The position numbers and the translations under genes were made by a program. Shown piece by piece: positions 42,600 through 50,819 of a stretch of DNA of 64,000 nucleotides (the stretch's first letter is position 1; every line of letters starts with the position of its first letter). The notes under the pieces were generated by a model, which worked only from the letters and a program-made list of their open reading frames with translations, did no database searches and had not been told where the DNA came from. Where the stretch lies: the NCBI GenBank assembly GCA_963819975.1, contig CAWFYE010000004.1:414265-478264 (forward strand). Reading direction: 5' to 3'. Source of the DNA: Palsa-1392 sp963819975. GTDB taxonomy: Bacteria; Verrucomicrobiota; Verrucomicrobiia; Chthoniobacterales; UBA10450.

Positions 42600-44663
42600 T
42601 TAGATGCACAGGTCAGCCTTGCCTTCGAGAACTGATGTTTTTAGCTGCGGGCGCTCTCCGCGCTTCCACAGTGCAGCAGTGTGTAAGACGCGATACCTGA
42701 TTGGCCCCCCGTCCGGCTTTTCGCTCCGCGTAATGGGGCGCGGGATGCAGACAAACTCGGTGCGCATCGCGTCGGCCGACAATCGGACCTTCGCATATCC
42801 GTGTCCTCCCAGATCGACGAACTCGAGGTGCGGAGCCAGATCCGGGTTGGAGAGCAACCAGGCGCGCTTCAGGTCGCAGCTTTTTGCATATTCCAGGCAG
42901 GAACGGACGCCGTGCTTCAGCAGCATGTTGAAGGTCCAGTCCGGCTTCGCTTGTCCCGGCCTGTCAGCGAGAAAGAGCGGTCGGAGCGGGGCGTCCTTCG
43001 GAAGATTGTGCTCATAAGCTTCCATGGGGCCGGAACTGCTGAGCGACGCGCCGACGAAGCTCAGGCCGACGGGCTCGAACTTGCCGGGCGGGAGTTCCGA
43101 AGTCGCGTATCCGGCCCAGAAGCTGTGGCGGTCGCCCGAGACGATGGCGAAGCCGGTGATCTTCGCGTCGCGCACAAGCCCGTAGATTTCCGCGCGCTCG
43201 GCGTAGGCTGTGCCGTAGTCACCTCCGCCCATATTGGCGTAAGTGTCCTTGGGCCACGACTCCTTGGTGAGACCGGGCGGCAGGTTCTGCGGGTCGACGC
43301 GCTCATCCAGCGCGCCCTCCGAGTTCCCCCAGATTTTCCAGGTCGCGGTTGAGCTCTTGAGCTTGTCCTTGAACCAGGCTTTCTGCTCCGTGCCGAGAAT
43401 CGTTTGCGGCGGCGCGCTCCGTTGCGGGTTGGCGATATGCGCATCGTTGAACCGGATTTCCTCCGGAGGCTTGCCACCATTGAAACCGCGGCCGCCGTCC
43501 AGAACCTGCATCAGCGGCTCAGGAAACATTCCAATGAATTCGTCGCCGCCGAGTCTTGCGAGAGACGGATCGCTGAAGCAGTCGGCGCTGCGATAGCTAT
43601 GCTGGTCGGTAATGATCAGATCGAGGTGCCGGCCGTAGCGGAACACCCGGTAGCCCTTGAGGCTGTTGATCGCGGTCAGGTTGTTCGGTTCCACCCCCAG
43701 CCCATCGCGGTCGAACTTCTCGATCGGAACGTCTTTCACCGCGGGTGGGCCGAAGCGCTCGAGCGATCCGCTCGGCGGAGAGACACGCGCGGGGAGAAAT
43801 TCGAACCAGGCCTGATTCGCCGCGACCTTCACGCTTTGGCCAGGCCGCTCGAACTTCCCCGCCTTGACGATGCTTTGCCAGCCTTGCCACGAGAATTCGT
43901 GGTTGTCCCAGATGGCGACGAACGGCCAACGCGCGCGCGCGTCCTGGAGGTCGGGGTCGGCGAGATAGCCTTTGTAGATGGCGCGGTAGCCATCGACGGT
44001 CAGCGGGATGTGGAAGTTGCCGACCTTGTGGCTTTGGTCGTCAGGAAACCGCGCCACCTCATAGATCGTGCGGTCGTAGCGTGACTTCACCTCGTCGGGA
44101 TACTCGACCACCTCGTAGATGAAATCGCCGAGGTGCAAAACGAAATCGAGCTGCTCAGCGGCGGGAGCGCGTTCGTCTTCGTAAATCATCCGGCGATAGG
44201 CGTTCAGCTTTCCCTCATTGACATCCTGACAGCTCACAAAGGCGAAGTTCACCGGGCGCGGATCGTCTGGCGCCGGCGCTGTGATCGTGCGGCCAACCCG
44301 GCTGCCGTTGCCGTCGGGGTCGCTGAAGCGATACCAATAGACGCGCGCAGGTTTGAGGCCTCCGACCAAAACGCGACAGGTCCAATCCGCGGCGGGCGAA
44401 ACCGTCACGGGCGCGCTGGCGGTGACGCGCTCAAACAACTCATCTTCCGCCACCTCGAGAGTCAATTGCGCTGACTTGCCGGAGCTGGGATATCGCGTCC
44501 AAAACAAAACGCTGTTGTTATCCGGATCGCCGGACGCGACGCCTTGGGGAAAAAGTGCCCGGCGCTCCCGCCAGACGGCTTGAGAACGGCGCGGGACCGA
44601 CCAACCCCATGCGGCTGACGCGCCCCAACCGGCGGCCGCCACGATGAATGTGCGCCTATCCAT
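42600..44663 (-). CDS. phoD: PhoD-family alkaline phosphatase
   Basis: 687 residues. The N-terminus MDRRTFIVAAAGWGASAAWG has an RR-type export signal (twin-arginine-like). A fibronectin-like N-terminal domain (VASGDPDNNSVLFWTRYP) precedes the metallophosphoesterase domain: VSCQD, LHLGDFIYEVVEYP, WDNHEFSWQG, LIITDQHSYRS and VSGDRHSFWAGYA supply the metal ligands. PhoD enzymes hydrolyse phosphodiesters and monoesters outside the cytoplasm to gain phosphate. The last 141 codons are duplicated at 41404-41829. No Pho box was recognised upstream. No dispersed 9-mer occurs anywhere in this gene. Confidence 0.93.
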   Translation of the reverse strand: MDRRTFIVAAAGWGASAAWGWSVPRRSQAVWRERRALFPQGVASGDPDNNSVLFWTRYPSSGKSAQLTLEVAEDELFERVTASAPVTVSPAADWTCRVLVGGLKPARVYWYRFSDPDGNGSRVGRTITAPAPDDPRPVNFAFVSCQDVNEGKLNAYRRMIYEDERAPAAEQLDFVLHLGDFIYEVVEYPDEVKSRYDRTIYEVARFPDDQSHKVGNFHIPLTVDGYRAIYKGYLADPDLQDARARWPFVAIWDNHEFSWQGWQSIVKAGKFERPGQSVKVAANQAWFEFLPARVSPPSGSLERFGPPAVKDVPIEKFDRDGLGVEPNNLTAINSLKGYRVFRYGRHLDLIITDQHSYRSADCFSDPSLARLGGDEFIGMFPEPLMQVLDGGRGFNGGKPPEEIRFNDAHIANPQRSAPPQTILGTEQKAWFKDKLKSSTATWKIWGNSEGALDERVDPQNLPPGLTKESWPKDTYANMGGGDYGTAYAERAEIYGLVRDAKITGFAIVSGDRHSFWAGYATSELPPGKFEPVGLSFVGASLSSSGPMEAYEHNLPKDAPLRPLFLADRPGQAKPDWTFNMLLKHGVRSCLEYAKSCDLKRAWLLSNPDLAPHLEFVDLGGHGYAKVRLSADAMRTEFVCIPRPITRSEKPDGGPIRYRVLHTAALWKRGERPQLKTSVLEGKADLCI

Positions 44664-45189
44664 AGCTTAGGTTGGTGTTTCTATCTCAAGAGGAGAAGGA
44701 AAGCAATGAAGCGCGCGCCCAGGTTTCCGCCGATCGCACCACATTCTCAGGTCGCTGACGATCGGAACCGGGGGTGGCGATCACACCTCGTCTACCTGCA
44801 GGCCCGAGCAGGAGAGTTGCGAGGGACATGCTGGTGGAGAGGCGAGCTCTTGGGCCGAGGTGGAGCTGTTTTGGAGACGATACTCCCTTAACGTTGGCGC
44901 GGACAAGCCTTCTCCGCTCTGTGCGTGGCATTGCGGAAGTATCGGGTGGACGGCTCGCTGACTACCATTCAGATTCCAGCCATGGCACAAAAGAAGGAAA
45001 AGCCCGAGTCACCTGAACCCGCACCGCCGCCGGAGCGCGGACACTGAACCGGGGTGACTGTCGCCCGATCATTTGTCGGAAGGCATTCGTTCCCTGCGAA
45101 AGGGCGCGCTCACGGTGAAGAGTCTGCAGGGTATTACGCAGAGCAGTAACGCCTCGGCGCACGCGCCGCCCAAGCCCGTCGAGAGGTGG
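44664..45189. other. Gene-poor 526-base gap
   Basis: No supported gene lies between phoD and the FG-GAP gene. Short frames on both strands have unconvincing composition; one 21-codon frame at 44982 (MAQKKEKPESPEPAPPPERG) has a Pro/Glu-rich tail but no family support. A half-site TGACCGCTTAA of the palindrome family sits at about 45197, at the end of the FG-GAP gene. The phoD promoter should be in the first 100 bases. Confidence 0.4.
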
Positions 45190-46335
45190 CTATTGCTGAC
45201 CGCTTAACGAAAAGATGTAGGCCTGGCCGGCACTACCGAACACAGTCTTCCCGGAAAGCGCCACGGCATTGCCGAGCGAATTCCCATCAGTCCCATCAGA
45301 GGCCACAAGTTCCGCACGCAGTTTCCATTCGTTCTGACGGAACAGATATTCGTAGATTCTTCCCGTATCCAATTGGTGCCTGGCTCCAACGAGGGCGATC
45401 GCGCCAGAAAGTGCTACGGAACTCCCCAGGTAGTCATATGCCTGCCCTCCGGCAACCCGCAGTTTCGCCTCCTCGCTCCAGCTCGCGCCGTCGAAGGAGA
45501 AAATATAGGCGGCGCCTCGCGAACCCGCTGTGTTGGGCGCTCCGATGAGAGCCGTATCTCCCGAGAGGGCAACCGAGTCCCCGAAGCAACGGCCGTCAGT
45601 CGGGGTGACCAGTTTCGCGCTCTGGTTCCAAGTGGTTCCGTCGAAGTCAAAAACATACGCTGCCCCGGTGCCGCCGTTTCCGGGAGCGCCGACCAATGCG
45701 CGATTCCCGGAGAGAGACACGGAGCGACTGAAAGAATCTCGGGAACCGCCATCATCCGGGATCAGCTCGGCTTGTTGGCGCCAGGTTTCACCGTTAAAGG
45801 CAAATACGCAGGCAATCCCCGTCCCCCCCGCCGCTCCAATCAGCGCCTTGGTTCCTGAGATTGAAATGGAATAGCCAAAAAACGCTCCCTCGCTTGGCTG
45901 GAGAGCGTGCAGCATGTTCTGGAACTTCCAAGTGGTTCCATCAAATTGAAAAACGTAAACCACACCGCCGTCGACTTGGAAGGTGTCGTCGAAAGGCGCT
46001 CCCACCATCGCCACGTTGCCCGAGATGGCAACCGCATGACCAAAGTGAGGCTCACCGTAACCGCTGAACGGCTGCAGCTCCGCTTGGAAATTCCAACTCG
46101 CGCCGTCGAAGGCATAAATATAGGCAGCACCGGTAAAGTCCGTATTGCCGACGATCGCCAGGTTGCCCGAGATGGATACTGCTGCCCCGACGTCTCCATC
46201 GGGGAGCGTGAGCTCTTGGGTTTCGTAGACAGTTTTGAGCGCCGCCTGCGCCGCAGGGATGACGCTGCCGGTCGAGATTGCGATGAGGAGAATGGCGATG
46301 AGCCTAACGACGGCGGATGGATTTTTTGTATGCAT
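45190..46335 (-). CDS. Secreted FG-GAP/integrin-like beta-propeller protein
   Basis: 381 residues, signal peptide ending PAAQA near residue 31. Seven similar blades follow, each with a '(V/I)SxSGxxAxVGAP' strand and a 'GAAYIFxFDGxxWxxxAxL' strand, for example VAISGNVAMVGAPFDD, SVSLSGNRALVGAPGN and SVALSGDTALIGAPNT. This is the integrin-alpha N-terminal-like FG-GAP propeller. It should be an exported binding or surface protein rather than an enzyme. One exact 9-mer copy lies in the signal-peptide region (46312), the only one between 36.1 and 51.5 kb. Confidence 0.85.
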   Translation of the reverse strand: MHTKNPSAVVRLIAILLIAISTGSVIPAAQAALKTVYETQELTLPDGDVGAAVSISGNLAIVGNTDFTGAAYIYAFDGASWNFQAELQPFSGYGEPHFGHAVAISGNVAMVGAPFDDTFQVDGGVVYVFQFDGTTWKFQNMLHALQPSEGAFFGYSISISGTKALIGAAGGTGIACVFAFNGETWRQQAELIPDDGGSRDSFSRSVSLSGNRALVGAPGNGGTGAAYVFDFDGTTWNQSAKLVTPTDGRCFGDSVALSGDTALIGAPNTAGSRGAAYIFSFDGASWSEEAKLRVAGGQAYDYLGSSVALSGAIALVGARHQLDTGRIYEYLFRQNEWKLRAELVASDGTDGNSLGNAVALSGKTVFGSAGQAYIFSLSGQQ

Positions 46336-46415
46336 GGATTTGGTTCGCGCGGGATTGCTCCTTTCGGCTTCTGTTGCCGATTGCCATTACATGATTCGCT
46401 GCGACAGCAGGCAAG

Positions 46416-46607
46416 TCATTTGTCGGAGAAGATTTCCTCGATCGGGAGTTTGAAGAGCCGGGCGATCTTGAAGGCCAGTGGTAAACTGGGATCGTATTTC
46501 CCGGTTTCGAGCGCGTTGATGGTCTGACGCGAGACGCGGAGTTTATCCGCGAGCTCGTTTTGCGACCATTCCCGCGTGGCGCGGAGTTCGCGGAGCTGGT
46601 TTCTCAC
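46416..46607 (-). CDS. Xre-family transcriptional regulator
   Basis: 63 residues from GTG 46607, overlapping the stop of the upstream membrane gene (GTGA). It is nearly all helix-turn-helix: RNQLRELRATREWSQNELADKLRVSRQTINALETGKYDPS then LAFKIARLFKLPIEEIFSD, the form common in small chromosomal regulators paired with a membrane protein. The GTG start is favoured by the overlap; an upstream in-frame ATG (46646) adds residues lying inside the neighbour. It probably binds the two operator-like sites at 47061-47096 and represses its own operon. Confidence 0.88.
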   Translation of the reverse strand: MRNQLRELRATREWSQNELADKLRVSRQTINALETGKYDPSLPLAFKIARLFKLPIEEIFSDK

Positions 46608-47050
46608 CGGTAGCGATAGGTCGAGATGGAAACGCCGATGCTCCAAAGGATGAACAGGGTGATGTAAACTCCGCCGATGCCAAGGCCGCGCGGATAATTC
46701 ACCACCCGGATCCCCTCCACCGTAAGGATATTCATCGCTGTCATCACGACGAGCGTCCCGACCAGGGCAAAACCGAGCGCTTCGATTTGAATCCGGCGCT
46801 GCAGCTCATCCATCTGCCAGAACGATTTGAGCAAAGTGCGCAGATAGAGGATACCCGGCAGGAGCGGGGCCAGCGTGATGGCGACGCGTGCCCCCGGCGA
46901 CCAGTCGGTGTGATGCTTCAACAGCCAGAGCGAGATGAGATAAACAAGCGTCGCCGTCGCCAGCCAGAGAATTCCGGCAACGGTGCGATGACAGGTGGTC
47001 GAGCGGACGAGGCTTTGTTCCGGATCTGAGTTTGTGGTCACAATGTTCAT
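46604..47050 (-). CDS. Four-helix membrane protein paired with Xre regulator
   Basis: 148 residues from ATG 47050 (MNIVTTNSDPEQSLVRST). Four helices are evident: VAGILWLATATLVYLISLWLL, VAITLAPLLPGILYLRTLL, ALGFALVGTLVVMTAMNIL and GGVYITLFILWSIGVSISTY. The loop SFWQMDELQRRIQIEALG is shared with many proteins of this Xre-linked type. Function unknown; by analogy it may sense a membrane condition and signal through the regulator. It is the first gene of a two-gene operon controlled from 47058-47096. A longer start at 47089 would place coding sequence over the promoter, so it was rejected. Confidence 0.82.
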   Translation of the reverse strand: MNIVTTNSDPEQSLVRSTTCHRTVAGILWLATATLVYLISLWLLKHHTDWSPGARVAITLAPLLPGILYLRTLLKSFWQMDELQRRIQIEALGFALVGTLVVMTAMNILTVEGIRVVNYPRGLGIGGVYITLFILWSIGVSISTYRYR

Positions 47051-47057
47051 GAGAGCG

Positions 47058-47096
47058 ATAGTAAAGCACGCTTTACATATGTCAAGCACACTTTAC
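47058..47096 (-). promoter_or_regulatory. Promoter with two phased operator sites for the Xre operon
   Basis: On the minus strand TTGACA (47085-47080), a 16-base spacer and TACTAT (47063-47058) form a good housekeeping promoter. Two 16-base operator-like sites overlap it: GTAAAGCACGCTTTAC at 47061-47076, a perfect inverted repeat with 7-base arms, and GTCAAGCACACTTTAC at 47081-47096, which differs at three positions. They start exactly 20 bases apart, two helical turns, on one face of DNA. The predicted start of transcription falls next to the ATG at 47050, so the message would be leaderless or nearly so. Confidence 0.75.
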
Positions 47097-47236
47097 ACAA
47101 CGAACTCGCCAGAGGAGAGTCGATCTGGAACCAGCCCGCGGCTGGTCCGCTGGATGAAATTCACATCTGACGTATGTTCGGAAGGCGTTAGGATTCTTCT
47201 AATCTGAGCGACAACAACCGGGGAGGAAAAGCGACC

Positions 47237-48652
47237 ATGAACGACCAGCCTGTTTCCACGCGCCAAAAAGCGCTGGCTCTTAATCTCGAGGCGACACGAT
47301 ACGGCACGATCGCCGAAATCGGTGGTGGTCAGGAGGTCGCGCGCTGGTTCTTCTCTGTCGGCGGCGCGGCCGGCACGGTCGCGGAGACCGTCTCGGCCTA
47401 CGACATGAAGATGAGCGACCGGCGCTACGGTCCGACCAAACGTTACGTCAGCCGAGAACGCCTCGAAGCCATGCTGGCGCTAGAATTTGCTCAGTTATGT
47501 GAGGGCCTGCAGGCAGAGCGCGGCGACACGAAAAGCTTCTTCGCCTTTGCCAACACCGTCGCGACCCGCAGCTTTCGCAAGGCGGGAACCGGGCGCGGCT
47601 GGCTCGGCATCCGCTTCCAGACCCGGCCGCGCGAAGAGCCGTCGGAGGTCATCATTCACGCCCACCTCCTTGACTCGACCGCGACCCAGGAGCAAGAGGC
47701 GCTCGGCGTTCTTGGAGTCAACCTCATTTACGGTGCGTTCTATCACCGTGAAGACCCTGCGAAATTGATCGCGTCGCTCGTGGATGACCTCTCGCGTGAA
47801 CGGATCGAGATCGACGTGATCGGATTTTCCGGGTCGGCTTTTCCCGACGTCGATAACCGGTTGATGAGCCTGCAGTTGGTGGAAGGAGGGTTGACTGACG
47901 CCGCCATGTTCACCGCGGGCGGCGAGGTGGTGCAGCCGGCGGACGTGTTTTATAAGAAGCCAATCCTGGTCGAGCGCGGCACCTTCCGGCCGGCAACGAA
48001 GCTTACGCTCGACCTCCTGGAACGGGCACGCGATCAGTTCTTGGAAGAGCCGGAGGTGCGCGGGCAGACGCCAGTCGTGCTGGCCGAGATGACCTTGCGC
48101 AGCCTCAATCCCGGGCCGCAGGCGGAACACGACGACTTCCTCGCGCGCGCGGATATTTTGCGTGCTCTTGGCTTCGACGTCCTGATTTCGCGGTTTGGGC
48201 CGTACTACCAACTGGCCGATTACCTCGCGGGCTACACCGATGGCCTGATCGGCATCGCCGCCGGGCTGCCCACAGTTCGCCAGCAGGTAGCTGACGAAAA
48301 GTATTACACCGATCTGCCCGGTGGCGTGCTCGAATCGGTCGGGCGGTTGTTCAAACGGTCGGTGAAAATGTACGTCTATCCGACCCGCGACCCGGTCACT
48401 GGACAGATCCAGACTTTGGAAACCGTCCAGACACCGGCGCCGTGGAATCATCTGCACGACCTCCTGGTTGATATCGGCCGGATTGTGCCCATTCGCTCCT
48501 ACAACGAATCGTATCTTTCCATCCGGACACCCGAAGTCCTCGCCCTGATCGAGAAAAACGATCCCGCGTGGGAGGCGATGGTTCCCCCGCCCGTCGCGGA
48601 GATCATCAAGGCAGAGCAGCTCTTTGGTTCTCGCGCGGAGCTTGCGTCATGA
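47237..48652 (+). CDS. Large conserved protein of unknown function
   Basis: 471 residues, no signal peptide or membrane helix. Its start LEATRYGTIAEIGGGQEVARWFFSVGGAAGTVAETVSAYD and later EPSEVIIHAHLLDSTATQEQEALGVLGVNLIYGAFY are a recognisable full-length family that databases often mislabel as a TonB receptor; nothing here supports that. The central part has alternating helices and strands (RIEIDVIGFSGSAFPDVDNR, ADILRALGFDVLISRFGPYYQLADYL), suggesting a Rossmann-like cytoplasmic enzyme. It converges on the DUF2090 gene with a six-base overlap of the 3' ends. A GGGGAGG ribosome site precedes the ATG. Confidence 0.75.
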   Translation: MNDQPVSTRQKALALNLEATRYGTIAEIGGGQEVARWFFSVGGAAGTVAETVSAYDMKMSDRRYGPTKRYVSRERLEAMLALEFAQLCEGLQAERGDTKSFFAFANTVATRSFRKAGTGRGWLGIRFQTRPREEPSEVIIHAHLLDSTATQEQEALGVLGVNLIYGAFYHREDPAKLIASLVDDLSRERIEIDVIGFSGSAFPDVDNRLMSLQLVEGGLTDAAMFTAGGEVVQPADVFYKKPILVERGTFRPATKLTLDLLERARDQFLEEPEVRGQTPVVLAEMTLRSLNPGPQAEHDDFLARADILRALGFDVLISRFGPYYQLADYLAGYTDGLIGIAAGLPTVRQQVADEKYYTDLPGGVLESVGRLFKRSVKMYVYPTRDPVTGQIQTLETVQTPAPWNHLHDLLVDIGRIVPIRSYNESYLSIRTPEVLALIEKNDPAWEAMVPPPVAEIIKAEQLFGSRAELAS

Positions 48653-49567
48653 AGCACGCGCGCGCTCAAAGATTTCAACGAACTCCCGGTAGCGCCGCGC
48701 GATTTCCGCAACGGCGGCCGCGCGCGTTATTTTCCCGGCTCGAAAGTTCACCAGCGGCTCCCCGAAATCCGTCCGTCCGATGGCGAAACCGATGTAGCCC
48801 TTAACGCCAGCTGCCGTCGTTAGCCACTCGCGTACTTTCCGGTCATCCTCGCCGCGTCCCAGAACGATACAGCCGACTTTGTCCCGTCCACCGCGCTGCG
48901 CGACAGCGACGATTGCCTCGCAATCCTCGCGCCGATCGAGTCCCTCGATCTTCCAGACATCGGGCTCGACGCCGGCATCCTGCAATTGCTTGATCGTCTC
49001 CACCATCAACCTGGGACGAACTTCCAAGTCGTAGGCTTTCCTGTCACCCTTGAGCCGTTCCAGCTGGGCCTTCTCCGCGGGGACGAGCAGTTCAAACATG
49101 AACCGGCTTTCGCTGTTTGATCGCAAGTAATCGGAAAGCCTCTTCAAGCGCGCTGCCTGGCGCTGATTTAGCCCGGCATCGCCCTCGGGATTGTAACGGA
49201 CCAGCACTTTGCAAAACGTCGGCTGAATGGCTTCGATGTGCCTGGCAAAGTCATCGCCATATTCGAACTCAAACTCATCCTGTCCGCTCTTCTCGGCCGG
49301 GCAGGCGGTGGTAAAACCATTCGCTTTGGCATCGCGCAAAATATTTTCGCCAAATCGTTCATCGACCAGAATGCCCCCTTTGCTTTTCGGCGCACCCTCA
49401 GCGATGGCGGCCTTGAATCCGTCGTAAATGACCTGCTTGGCGGCGGCGATTTCCGCACTCTGCGCGGCCGTCAGATCGTCCTGCCAGCCGAACATCTTGG
49501 TCACAAACGAACCGCGATGGTCGAAAGGCAAAATGTAAAGTGGCTTGTCGTACCCCTGGGTTTTCAT
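48647..49567 (-). CDS. DUF2090 family putative aldolase
   Basis: 306 residues. YILPFDHRGSFVTKMFGW at the start and ILVDERFGENILRDAKANGF, then PTFCKVLVRYNPEGD and VEPDVWKIEGLDRREDCEAI, correspond to the DUF2090 domain, which also occurs fused to IolC kinase in inositol breakdown as a probable 5-keto-2-deoxygluconate-6-phosphate aldolase. The fold is a TIM barrel with Asp/Glu/Lys residues at strand ends. Here it stands alone without iol genes, so the substrate is open. A GGACTCC/GGAGTCC-type purine stretch six bases upstream of the ATG is a good ribosome site. Confidence 0.85.
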   Translation of the reverse strand: MKTQGYDKPLYILPFDHRGSFVTKMFGWQDDLTAAQSAEIAAAKQVIYDGFKAAIAEGAPKSKGGILVDERFGENILRDAKANGFTTACPAEKSGQDEFEFEYGDDFARHIEAIQPTFCKVLVRYNPEGDAGLNQRQAARLKRLSDYLRSNSESRFMFELLVPAEKAQLERLKGDRKAYDLEVRPRLMVETIKQLQDAGVEPDVWKIEGLDRREDCEAIVAVAQRGGRDKVGCIVLGRGEDDRKVREWLTTAAGVKGYIGFAIGRTDFGEPLVNFRAGKITRAAAVAEIARRYREFVEIFERARAS

Positions 49568-49746
49568 ATTGGACTCCTTTGGTCAGCGTTGGTTTGCCGG
49601 TCTTGCTTGGCAACTTCGGTTTGTCGGTAAATCTTTTCACGAAATAAAGCCGCTGCAAAACTGGATGATTGTGACCAAAGCGCGGCCCGGTTGCCTGCGA
49701 CGGATTGAGCGATAATCTGACGGGTGATTTCGACGACGAGTGCCGG

Positions 49747-50688
49747 ATGAAGGCAGCCTATCTCGAGAAGCAGGCGGGGCCGGAGGCGTTGGTTTGGGGA
49801 GAGATTTCGCGACCAGAACCGACGAAGGGCGAGGTCTTGATCCAAGTCCATGCGACTGCAATCACGCCTACGGAGCTGCAATGGTTTCCGACCTTCAATT
49901 TGCCGTCGAAAGAACCGCGCCCGTTTCCAATTGTCTTGAGCCACGAGTTTTCGGGTGTCGTCGAATCAGTTGGCCCGAATGTGAACGGCGTCACAGTTGG
50001 AGAGGAAGTTTTCGGAATCAATGATTGGTTCGCAAACGGAGCCCAGGCCGAATATTGCGTCGTCGCGGCCAGCGCACTGGCGCGTAAACCGGCCTCGCTC
50101 GACCACGCTCAATCGGCAGTCGTGCCGATCTCCGCCCTGACCGCGTGGCAAGGGCTTTTCGAGAAGCTAAAACTGGAGCGCGGCCAGCGCATCCTGATCC
50201 AGGGCGCTGCCGGCGCGGTGGGCACGTTCGCGGTCCAACTGGCGCACTGGCGCGGGACATACGTTATCGCCACCGCATCTGCCGCTAACCTGGATTTCGT
50301 GCGCGGGCTCGGTGCCGATGAGGTGATTGATTACAAAGCGACCCGCTTCGAGGACATCGCCCACGGTGTGGATGCCGTCTTCGACGCCGTGGGCGGTGAA
50401 ACGCTCGATCGTTCCTGGGGCGTGCTGAAAGCGGGCGGCAGGTTGGTGACCGTCGCCAGCACGAGTGAAAGCACCCTCGAGTCGCGCGCGCGTGACGCTT
50501 TCATGCTCGTAAGGGCCGATGGCTTACAACTGGCGGAGATCGCCAAAATGATTGATGCCGGCAGCCTCCGCGTATTCGTCGGCGAAATTTTTCCGCTTTC
50601 CCAGGCACGGCAAGCTTATGCACGCGCCCGCGGAACCGCGACGCGCGGAAAGATTGTCTTGCGAGTGGTCGATCAGCCGGCCACCTAA
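49747..50688 (+). CDS. NAD(P)H-dependent zinc-less alcohol dehydrogenase/quinone oxidoreductase
   Basis: 313 residues from ATG 49747 (MKAAYLEKQAGPEALVWGEI). The GroES-like N-terminal domain (LIQVHATAITPTELQW, LSHEFSGVVESVGPNVNGVTVGEEVFG) lacks the zinc-binding cysteines of true alcohol dehydrogenases. The nucleotide fold is RILIQGAAGAVGTFAVQLAHWRGTYVIATAS and GADEVIDYK, as in quinone oxidoreductases of the MDR superfamily. It reduces quinones or activated alkenes using NADPH. It appears monocistronic. A frame to 49705 adds 14 residues without similarity. A 7-base match to the dispersed word overlaps its stop (50684). Confidence 0.9.
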   Translation: MKAAYLEKQAGPEALVWGEISRPEPTKGEVLIQVHATAITPTELQWFPTFNLPSKEPRPFPIVLSHEFSGVVESVGPNVNGVTVGEEVFGINDWFANGAQAEYCVVAASALARKPASLDHAQSAVVPISALTAWQGLFEKLKLERGQRILIQGAAGAVGTFAVQLAHWRGTYVIATASAANLDFVRGLGADEVIDYKATRFEDIAHGVDAVFDAVGGETLDRSWGVLKAGGRLVTVASTSESTLESRARDAFMLVRADGLQLAEIAKMIDAGSLRVFVGEIFPLSQARQAYARARGTATRGKIVLRVVDQPAT

Positions 50689-50819
50689 CGCGACAGGCGC
50701 AAACCAGATCTTATTGCCGAGAGAAAGCCTACCGGTCGATGGCGGCGCGCATCATGCAAAGTTACTCGCACAACCAGAAAAGGATATGCCGAAGGCCCGG
50801 TTTCGGTCATTATGGAAAG

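Noticed and set aside
44982..45047. 21-codon frame MAQKKEKPESPEPAPPPERG
   Set aside because: Too short, no ribosome site or homologue recognised; kept only as a note in the gap entry.
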